A stretch of 5,001 bases of DNA. Origin: an uncultured Variovorax sp. (GTDB taxonomy: Bacteria > Pseudomonadota > Gammaproteobacteria > Burkholderiales > Burkholderiaceae). The position numbers and the translations under genes were made by a program. This document shows, in pieces, positions 1-5,001 of this stretch. The stretch lies in the NCBI GenBank assembly GCA_946478645.1, contig CAMLCW010000375.1, positions 1-5,001 on the forward strand. The letters are read 5' to 3'. The notes under the pieces were generated by a model. The model was given only the letters and a program-made list of their open reading frames with translations, had not been told where the DNA came from and did no database searches. The first letter of the stretch is position 1, and every line of letters begins with the position of its first letter.

Positions 1-2303
1 TCACCAAGAGCGCGCAGTTCCCGTTCCACTTCTGGCTGCCGCGCGCCATGGCGGCGCCGACGCCGGTGTCGGCCTACCTGCACTCGGCCACCATGGTGAA
101 GCTCGGCGTGTTCCTCATGGCGCGCCTGTGGCCCGTGCTCTCGGGCACCGAGCAGTGGTTCTGGCTGGTCGGCGGCGCGGGGGCGATCACGCTGCTGCTC
201 GGCGGCTTCATCGCGATGTTCCAGCGCGACCTGAAGGCGCTCCTGGCCTACTCGACCATCTCGCACCTCGGGCTCATCACGCTGCTGCTGGGGCTCAACA
301 GCCCGCTCGCCGCGGTGGCGGCGGTGTTCCACATCATGAACCACGCGACATTCAAGGCGTCGCTCTTCATGGCGGCCGGCATCATCGACCACGAGACCGG
401 CACGCGCGACATCCGCAAGCTCAGCGGCCTGATGCGGCTGATGCCGATCACTGGCACGCTGGCCATCATCGCCAGCGCCGCGATGGCCGGCGTGCCGCTG
501 CTCAACGGCTTCCTGTCGAAGGAGATGTTCTTCGCCGAGACCGTGTTCATCCAGTCCACGCCCTGGATCGACTTCAGCCTGCCGGTGATCGCCACGGTGG
601 CGGGGGTCTTCAGCGTGGCCTATTCGGCGCGCCTTGTGTTCGACGTGTTCTTCGGCCCGCCCTGCGGCCCCGACGTGCCCAAGCAGCCGCACGAGCCGCC
701 GCACTGGATGCGCGTGCCGGTCGAGCTGCTGGTGCTGGTGTGCCTGGTGGTGGGCGTGGCGCCAGCATGGTCGATCGGTGCCCTGCTCGCGGCCGCGGCG
801 CAGCCGGTGGTGGGCGGCGTGCTGCCGGCCTACAGCCTTGCGGTGTGGCACGGCTTCAACCTGCCGCTTGCGATGAGCTTCGTCGCGCTGGCCGGCGGCG
901 CAGTGCTCTACCTGTCGCAGCGCCGCCGCCGCGCGCGCGGCGAACTCGAACACACGCCGCTGCTGCACCGCTTGGACGGCCAGCTGATCTTCGAGCATGC
1001 GCTCGCGCAGCTCAGCGAGGCCGGCCGGCGCAGCCGCCGCGTGCTCGGCACCCGGCGCATGCAGGCGCAGTTGCTGCTGCTGGTGGTGGTGGCAGCGGCC
1101 GGCGCCGCGGCCGCGCTCTGGACCGCCCCCGTGGCGCGCGGCGACCGCGCGCCGCTGCCGTTCTCGCCGATGTTCGCCATGACCTGGCTCATCGGCGGCA
1201 TCTGTGCGCTCGCCGCGGCGTGGCAGGCCAAGTTCCACCGGCTCGCTTCACTGATGCTCGCGTCCGCCGCGGGCCTCGTCTGCTGCATCACCTTCATCTG
1301 GTTCTCGGCGCCCGACCTCGCGCTCACGCAACTCGTCGTGGAAGCGGTCACCACGGTGCTGATCCTGCTCGGCCTGCGCTGGCTGCCGACCCGCAGCAAG
1401 GATGCGGTGCAGCCCGCACGCGCGCGGCTCAAGCCCTGGGGCCGGCGCGGGCGCGACCTGCTGGTGGCCGCGGGCGCCGGCAGCGGCATGGCGGCGCTGG
1501 CCTGGCTCATGATGACGCGGCCATTCCCGCAGAGCATCTCGCCGTTCTTCCTCGAACGCGCGCTCACCGAGGGCGGCGGCACCAACGTGGTCAATGTGAT
1601 GCTGGTCGACTTTCGCGGTTTCGACACTTTCGGCGAGATCACCGTGCTTGGCGTGGTCGCGCTCACGGTCTATGCGCTGCTGCGCCGCTTCCGCCCGGCC
1701 AGGGAATCGATGGCGCTGCCGCCGCAGCAGCGCTTGCAGACCGACGACGGCAGCAGCGACCTGCTGAATCCGCGGCTTGCCAAGGACACCGCGGTCGGCT
1801 ACCTGATGGTGCCCGCGGTGCTGGTGCGGCTGCTGCTGCCGCTCGCGGTGCTGGTGTCGGTGTATTTCTTCATGCGCGGGCACAACGCACCGGGCGGCGG
1901 CTTCGTCGCCGGCCTCGTGATGTCGGTCGCGCTGGTGTTGCAGTTCATCGTGTCGGGCACCGAATGGGTCGAGGAGCACCTGCGCATCTATCCGCGCCGC
2001 TGGATCGCGGTCGGGCTGCTGCTTTCCATGGCGACCGGCAGCGGTGCCGTGCTGCTCGGCTATCCGTTCATGACCACGCACACCGCGCACCTGCATGTTC
2101 CGATCCTTGGCGAGCTGCACGTGCCCAGCGCCCTCTTCTTCGACATCGGCGTGTTCGCGCTGGTGCTCGGCGCCACCATGCTGATACTCACCGCGCTCGC
2201 GCACCAATCGATCCGGAGCCACCGCTGGGCCGCCGAGCAGGACGAGAAGGCGGCCGAAGCCGCCGCCGCAGCGGCCGCCACGGCCGCGGAGGGCGCACGC
2301 TGA
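1..2303 (+). CDS. phaAB: Fused Mrp/Pha-type cation:proton antiporter subunit A/B (PhaAB), 5' partial
   Basis: Large inner-membrane subunit of an Mrp/Pha Na+(K+)/H+ antiporter. The gene is cut at the left edge: the first complete codon is at nt 3 and 766 codons remain, so roughly 200 N-terminal residues are probably missing. The ATG at 48 is internal, since the frame is open and conserved before it (TKSAQFPFHFWLP). Visible order: the second half of the NuoL-like antiporter core, with lysines at nt 6, 234 (DLKALLAYS), 354 (ATFKAS) and 519 (FLSKEMF) and a histidine at 81. The first Lys and this His are 25 residues apart, as I recall for E. coli NuoL K229/H254. Next come an Arg-rich, lateral-helix-like stretch (about 921-1062), a NuoJ-like part (about 1170-1389, SAPDLALTQLVVEAVTT with Asp 1314 and Glu 1341), an MbhE-like part (about 1572-1685, DFRGFDTFGEITVL), a complete MnhB domain (about 1791-2211, RGHNAPGGGFVAG) and an Ala-rich tail. 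The A-B fusion is typical of group 2 systems. The stop overlaps the phaC start. Family assignment is very secure; Na+ versus K+ preference is not shown. Confidence 0.96.
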   Translation, partial: TKSAQFPFHFWLPRAMAAPTPVSAYLHSATMVKLGVFLMARLWPVLSGTEQWFWLVGGAGAITLLLGGFIAMFQRDLKALLAYSTISHLGLITLLLGLNSPLAAVAAVFHIMNHATFKASLFMAAGIIDHETGTRDIRKLSGLMRLMPITGTLAIIASAAMAGVPLLNGFLSKEMFFAETVFIQSTPWIDFSLPVIATVAGVFSVAYSARLVFDVFFGPPCGPDVPKQPHEPPHWMRVPVELLVLVCLVVGVAPAWSIGALLAAAAQPVVGGVLPAYSLAVWHGFNLPLAMSFVALAGGAVLYLSQRRRRARGELEHTPLLHRLDGQLIFEHALAQLSEAGRRSRRVLGTRRMQAQLLLLVVVAAAGAAAALWTAPVARGDRAPLPFSPMFAMTWLIGGICALAAAWQAKFHRLASLMLASAAGLVCCITFIWFSAPDLALTQLVVEAVTTVLILLGLRWLPTRSKDAVQPARARLKPWGRRGRDLLVAAGAGSGMAALAWLMMTRPFPQSISPFFLERALTEGGGTNVVNVMLVDFRGFDTFGEITVLGVVALTVYALLRRFRPARESMALPPQQRLQTDDGSSDLLNPRLAKDTAVGYLMVPAVLVRLLLPLAVLVSVYFFMRGHNAPGGGFVAGLVMSVALVLQFIVSGTEWVEEHLRIYPRRWIAVGLLLSMATGSGAVLLGYPFMTTHTAHLHVPILGELHVPSALFFDIGVFALVLGATMLILTALAHQSIRSHRWAAEQDEKAAEAAAAAAATAAEGAR
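2288..2293 (+). promoter_or_regulatory. Shine-Dalgarno sequence for phaC
   Basis: GGAGGG lies 9 nt before the ATG at 2303, inside the last codons of phaAB. It supports the TGATG junction (stop 2301-2303, start 2303-2305) as the true phaC start and suggests reinitiation by ribosomes finishing phaAB. Confidence 0.65.
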
Positions 2304-2656
2304 TGGAAGCCGTGCTCGCCATCGCCATCGGCGTGCTCACCGGCTCGGGGGTGTACCTGCTGCTGCGTCCGCGCACCTTCCAGGTCATCATGGGCCTGAC
2401 CCTCATCTCGTATGCGGTCAACCTGTTCATCTTCAGCATGGGCCGGCTCAAGGTCGACAGCGAGCCGGTGCTGATCGAGGGCTTCACCGCCACGCTCGCC
2501 AACACCGCCGACCCGATGCCGCAGGCCCTGGTGCTCACCGCGATCGTGATCGGCTTCGCGATGACCGCGCTGTTCCTGGTGGTGCTGCTGGCCTCGCGCG
2601 GCCTCACCGGCACCGACCACGTGGATGGCGAAGAGCGGCAGGAGGCGGCGGAATGA
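2303..2656 (+). CDS. phaC: Mrp/Pha-type cation:proton antiporter subunit C (NuoK-like)
   Basis: Small inner-membrane subunit of the antiporter, 117 aa, close to the usual MrpC/MnhC length and homologous to NuoK of complex I. Three membrane segments are visible at about residues 3-21, 26-46 and 74-97, followed by a short charged C-terminal tail (TDHVDGEERQEAAE). Typical family features are the GVYLLLRPRTFQVIMGLTLISYAVNLFIF stretch in two parts (residues 16-24 and 25-44) and DPMPQALVLTAIVIGFA (70-86), which opens the third helix. The start is set by the 1-nt overlap with the phaAB stop and a GGAGGG upstream; the gene ends in a 4-nt ATGA overlap with phaD. Unlike NuoK, membrane segments two and three contain no Glu or Asp. 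The identity is secure from sequence pattern and position between phaAB and phaD. Confidence 0.95.
   Translation: MEAVLAIAIGVLTGSGVYLLLRPRTFQVIMGLTLISYAVNLFIFSMGRLKVDSEPVLIEGFTATLANTADPMPQALVLTAIVIGFAMTALFLVVLLASRGLTGTDHVDGEERQEAAE
2640..2645 (+). promoter_or_regulatory. Shine-Dalgarno sequence for phaD
   Basis: A perfect AGGAGG sits 7 nt before the ATG at 2653, within the end of phaC. It fixes the phaD start at the ATGA overlap (2653-2656) and predicts efficient initiation. Confidence 0.8.
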
Positions 2657-4356
2657 CCGGCCTCGTGCACCTGCTCGACCGGCTGCTCGAGTTCGGCATG
2701 CCGCACCTGGTGGCGGTGCCGATCCTGCTGCCGCTCGTCACGGCCGCACTGATGATGCTGCTCGGCGAGCGCCGCCGCCGCACCAAGTCGGCGCTGAGCG
2801 TGATCTCGGGCCTCGCGGGCCTGCTGGCCGCGCTGGCGCTGCTGCGCTGGGTGAATGCGCCCGACACCGGCGACGGCCCGGGCTCGATCGGCATCTACCT
2901 GCCGGGCAACTGGCAGGCGCCGTTCGGCATCGTGCTCGTGGCGGACCGGCTCTCCAGCATGATGGTCGCGCTCACCGGCGTGGTGGCGTTCGCGGCCTCC
3001 ATCTACTCGACCTCGCGCTGGGACCGGGCCGGCGTGCATTTCCATCCGCTGCTGCAATTGCAGCTCATGGGCCTGAACGGCGCCTTCCTCACGGGCGACC
3101 TGTTCAACCTGTTCGTGTTCTTCGAGGTCATGCTCGCAGCCTCCTACGGCCTGCTGCTGCACGGCTCGGGCCGGCTGCGCGTGCAGGCCGGGCTGCACTA
3201 CATCGCGATCAACCTCGCGGCCTCGGCGCTGTTCCTCATCGGTGCTTCGCTGCTCTACGGCGTGACCGGCACGCTCAACATGGCCGACCTCGGCATGCGC
3301 ATCGCGCAGCTCGACGCGGCCGACCGCGGCCTCGTGCATGCGGCCGCGGCCATCCTCGCGACCGCCTTCTTCGCCAAAGCCGGCGCCTGGCCGCTCAACT
3401 TCTGGCTCGTGCCGGCCTACAGCGCCGCGGTGTCGCCGGTCGGCGCCGTGTTCGCGCTGCTCACCAAGCTCGGCGTCTACACGCTGCTCAGGCTGTGGAC
3501 CGTGCTCTTCGCGCCCGACACCGGCGCCTCGGCCGCGCTCGGCCAGTCGGTGCTGATCGCGATCGGCCTCGCCACGCTGTTCGCGGGCGCACTCGGCATC
3601 GTCGGTACACAGCGGCTCTCCAACCTCGCGGGCTTCAGTGTGCTGGTGTCGGCCGGGACGCTGATCGCGGCCATCGGGCTCGGCGAAACCGCAGTCTGGG
3701 CCGGCGCGCTCTATTACCTGCTGAGCTCGACGCTCGCGGTCAGCGCCTTCTTCCTGCTGATCGACATGATCGAGCGCTGGCGCAATGCCGGCCTGAGCGT
3801 CGCGCCGCACGAGCAGGCCGGCAATGCGCCCTTCCTCGCCGAAGACCTGCGCGTGGTCGACGACGTGAACCTCGACGACGAGGCGCAGGCCCTCTACGGC
3901 CGCGCCATTCCGGCCGGCATCGCCTTCCTGGGCCTGAGCTTCATCGGCTGCACGCTGCTGCTCGCGGGCCTGCCGCCGCTGTCGGGCTTCGTCGGCAAGT
4001 TCGCCATGCTGTCGGGCGCCTTCGTGACCAGCGGCACCTCGACGCCCGCGTGGATCTTCCTCGGCTTGCTGCTGGCCTCGGGCTTCCTCGCGCTGATCGC
4101 GCTGAGCCGCACCGGCATCCGGCATTTCTGGACCCAGCCGCATCCCACCATGCCCGCGCTGCCCGCGCTCGAAGTGCTCCCGGTGGCCGCGCTGCTCGCG
4201 GCCTGCGTGGCGCTGACGGTCTGGGCCGGCCCCGTCATGCGCCACGCGATCGCCACGGCCGAGGGCCTGCGCACGCCCACGGCATACCGCAAGGCGGTGA
4301 TGGACGCGCGGCAAGTGCCCAACCCGCCGCGCCCGGCGAAGGAGGCCAGGCCATGA
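2653..4356 (+). CDS. phaD: Mrp/Pha-type cation:proton antiporter subunit D (NuoM/NuoN-like)
   Basis: Second large antiporter-like subunit of the complex, 567 aa, a polytopic inner-membrane protein related to NuoM/NuoN (proton_antipo_M domain). By family knowledge it forms a proton channel beside PhaA. Visible key residues: E158 in LFVFFEVMLAASYG (the conserved membrane glutamate), K242 in FFAKAGAWPLNFWLVPAYSA, K272 in LLTKLGVYTL, and K449 in GLPPLSGFVGKFAML. The LTKxGVY motif is a mark of the D subunit. The segment RLSNLAGFSVLVSAGTL (321-337) matches the conserved DxKxxLAYSS-type helix but with Arg where NuoL-type proteins have Lys. A hydrophilic, acidic loop occupies residues 374-416 and the C-terminus is a polar tail (about 538-567, TPTAYRKAVMDARQ). 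The length is slightly above the common 490-550 aa, mostly because of this loop and tail. The start has a perfect AGGAGG and a 4-nt overlap with phaC; the stop overlaps phaE by 4 nt. Confidence 0.96.
   Translation: MTGLVHLLDRLLEFGMPHLVAVPILLPLVTAALMMLLGERRRRTKSALSVISGLAGLLAALALLRWVNAPDTGDGPGSIGIYLPGNWQAPFGIVLVADRLSSMMVALTGVVAFAASIYSTSRWDRAGVHFHPLLQLQLMGLNGAFLTGDLFNLFVFFEVMLAASYGLLLHGSGRLRVQAGLHYIAINLAASALFLIGASLLYGVTGTLNMADLGMRIAQLDAADRGLVHAAAAILATAFFAKAGAWPLNFWLVPAYSAAVSPVGAVFALLTKLGVYTLLRLWTVLFAPDTGASAALGQSVLIAIGLATLFAGALGIVGTQRLSNLAGFSVLVSAGTLIAAIGLGETAVWAGALYYLLSSTLAVSAFFLLIDMIERWRNAGLSVAPHEQAGNAPFLAEDLRVVDDVNLDDEAQALYGRAIPAGIAFLGLSFIGCTLLLAGLPPLSGFVGKFAMLSGAFVTSGTSTPAWIFLGLLLASGFLALIALSRTGIRHFWTQPHPTMPALPALEVLPVAALLAACVALTVWAGPVMRHAIATAEGLRTPTAYRKAVMDARQVPNPPRPAKEARP
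4340..4345 (+). promoter_or_regulatory. Shine-Dalgarno sequence for phaE
   Basis: AGGAGG (AAGGAGG if extended by one base) lies 7 nt before the ATG at 4353, inside the last codons of phaD, and supports the ATGA-overlap start of phaE. Confidence 0.8.
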
Positions 4357-4844
4357 AGCGCTGGATCCCTTCGCTGCCGCTCTCGCTGGCGCTGTTCGTG
4401 GTGTGGCTGCTGCTGAGCCAGTCGCTCGACGCCGCCACGCTGGTGTCTGCGGCCGTGATGGCCATTGCCGTGCCGCTGCTGACGCAGGGCCTGCGCCCCG
4501 CCCCGGTGCGCATGCGTCGGCCCGGCCTGGCGCTGCGGCTGGTGTTCGTCGTCGTCTGGGACATGCTCAAGTCGGCCTACGACGTGGCGCGCCTGCTGCT
4601 CACGCGCCGCACCTCGCAGATCAGCGCAAAGTTCGTGCAGGTCCCGCTCGAGCTGCGCGACCCCAATGCCCTCGCGGTGCTGGCCATGATCATGTGCCTG
4701 ACGCCGGGCACCGCCTGGGGCGAGATCGCGTTCGACCGAAGCACGCTGCTGATCCACCTGTTCGACCTCGACGACGAAGCCGCCTTCATCGAGATGATCA
4801 AGACGCGCTACGAACGCCCGCTGATGGAGATCTTCGAATCATGA
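4353..4844 (+). CDS. phaE: Mrp/Pha-type cation:proton antiporter subunit E (MnhE)
   Basis: Subunit E of the antiporter, 163 aa, the usual length for MnhE/MrpE. This subunit is specific to Mrp-type systems and has no counterpart in complex I, so it separates this locus from a nuo operon. The N-terminal half is hydrophobic, with membrane segments at about residues 8-22, 26-44 and 59-74, then an amphipathic region (YDVARLLLTRRTSQ). The C-terminal half is a soluble, probably cytoplasmic domain carrying the family pattern VPLELRDPNALAVLAMIMCLTPGT (97-120, written here in key parts: P98, D103, N105, T117-P118-G119-T120) and HLFDLDDEAAFIEMIKTRYERPLMEIFE near the end (H135, D138, E154, P156). The start is fixed by an AGGAGG and the overlap with phaD; the stop overlaps phaF. 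By family knowledge it supports assembly and cation transport of the complex; its exact mechanistic share is not settled by sequence. Confidence 0.95.
   Translation: MKRWIPSLPLSLALFVVWLLLSQSLDAATLVSAAVMAIAVPLLTQGLRPAPVRMRRPGLALRLVFVVVWDMLKSAYDVARLLLTRRTSQISAKFVQVPLELRDPNALAVLAMIMCLTPGTAWGEIAFDRSTLLIHLFDLDDEAAFIEMIKTRYERPLMEIFES
4826..4830 (+). promoter_or_regulatory. Possible weak Shine-Dalgarno sequence for phaF
   Basis: GGAGA lies 10 nt before the ATG at 4841. It is weaker and further away than the sites of phaD and phaE, so phaF translation probably depends more on coupling to phaE through the ATGA overlap. Confidence 0.4.
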
Positions 4845-5001
4845 CGCCCGTGCTTTTCTGGGCCCTCAAGGCCGCGCTGTTCCTGCTGGCCGTGGCGATG
4901 CTCTGCGCGCTCTGGCGCCTGCTGATCGGGCCGACCGCGCAGGACCGCGTGATGGCGCTCGACTGCCTCTACATCAACGGCATGCTGATGATGCTGGTGC
5001 T
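4841..5001 (+). CDS. phaF: Mrp/Pha-type cation:proton antiporter subunit F (MrpF), 3' partial
   Basis: Start of the small subunit F; 53 complete codons are present before the window ends, out of roughly 90-100 expected for the family. The visible protein has a first membrane segment (about residues 5-24, FWALKAALFLLAVAMLCALW), then the diagnostic GPTAQDRVMALDCLYINGM (30-48), whose DRVxALD motif with D35 and D41 is conserved across MrpF/PhaF, and the beginning of a second membrane segment (MLMMLV). The acidic residues of this motif are among those thought to take part in cation handling in MrpF. The start is set by the 4-nt ATGA overlap with phaE, with only a weak GGAGA upstream. Position directly after phaE agrees with the standard gene order; phaG should follow beyond the edge. 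Confidence 0.93.
   Translation, partial: MTPVLFWALKAALFLLAVAMLCALWRLLIGPTAQDRVMALDCLYINGMLMMLV

Noticed and set aside
1248..2222. Minus-strand open frame of 324 codons opposite phaAB
   Set aside because: Same low-complexity Arg/His/Gln/Glu composition, antisense to a conserved coding region, no independent sign of a gene.
48..2303. Start of the first gene at the ATG at 48
   Set aside because: The codons from nt 3 to 47 encode the conserved TKSAQFPFHFWLPRA stretch of the antiporter core, so this ATG is internal and the gene is truncated by the window edge.
128..2656. Long plus-strand open frame (842 codons) overlapping phaAB and running into phaC
   Set aside because: Only its last 117 codons (from 2303) are real, as phaC. 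The upstream part is an Arg/Ala/Gly/His-rich translation of the wrong frame of phaAB, kept open by very high GC content.
2188..4314. Minus-strand open frame of 708 codons opposite phaC and phaD
   Set aside because: Its product is an unstructured run of Arg, Glu, Gln, His and Gly with no recognisable domain, lying wholly opposite well-conserved membrane protein genes. Long antisense frames are expected at this GC content.
1..4356. Interpretation as respiratory complex I genes (nuoL, nuoK, nuoM)
   Set aside because: The large subunits are homologous to NuoL/M, but the fused MnhB domain, the MnhE gene and the MrpF motif occur in Mrp-type antiporters and the gene order is A-B-C-D-E-F. No hydrogenase or NADH-dehydrogenase subunit is present.
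2625..4844. Plus-strand open frame of 739 codons ending with phaE
   Set aside because: Only 4353-4844 is real (phaE). The earlier part is an out-of-frame reading of phaD with Arg/Ala/His-rich sequence.
1..5001. A novel or accessory system (mobile element, defence locus, CRISPR, RNA gene)
   Set aside because: The window is completely filled by one conserved operon with uniform composition and no intergenic DNA. I saw no array of repeats, inverted repeats of an insertion sequence, tRNA-like segment or terminator.

Overview
The window is GC-rich, with nearly all third codon positions G or C. It is fully occupied by one plus-strand operon for a multisubunit cation/proton antiporter of the Mrp/Mnh/Pha/Sha type (CPA3 family). 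Both ends are cut inside genes: the first gene lacks its N-terminal coding part and the last lacks its C-terminal part. The layout is phaAB (fused A and B subunits), phaC, phaD, phaE and the beginning of phaF. A phaG gene would be expected just past the right edge. The fused A-B form and this gene order are those of the six-gene 'group 2' operons of Proteobacteria, as opposed to the seven-gene operons of Firmicutes. Base composition, codon use and protein flavour suggest a high-GC betaproteobacterium (Burkholderiales, perhaps Comamonadaceae such as Variovorax), but that placement is an impression and was not computed.

Region by region: 1-2303 encodes most of PhaAB. It begins inside the NuoL-like antiporter core, passes through a lateral-helix-like segment and the NuoJ-like part of the A subunit, and ends with a complete MnhB domain and an alanine-rich tail. 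2303-2656 is PhaC (NuoK-like), 2653-4356 is PhaD (NuoM/NuoN-like antiporter subunit), 4353-4844 is PhaE (MnhE) and 4841-5001 is the start of PhaF (MrpF). No intergenic DNA is left. Every junction is a stop/start overlap (TGATG once, ATGA three times), and three of the four internal starts have a clear Shine-Dalgarno sequence. This points to a single transcript with coupled translation of subunits that work as one membrane complex.

How the parts work together (family knowledge): PhaA and PhaD carry the buried lysine chains that move protons and are homologous to the antiporter-like subunits of respiratory complex I. PhaC and the NuoJ-like part of PhaA resemble other complex I membrane subunits. 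PhaB, PhaE, PhaF and PhaG complete the assembly and help form the cation path. The complex uses the proton motive force to expel Na+ or K+ and supports salt tolerance and pH homeostasis. Whether this one prefers Na+ or K+ cannot be told from the sequence.

The promoter and any regulator lie outside the window. I see no mobile element, RNA gene, CRISPR array, terminator or other accessory system. This is an ordinary housekeeping/stress operon, and the findings below are modest.
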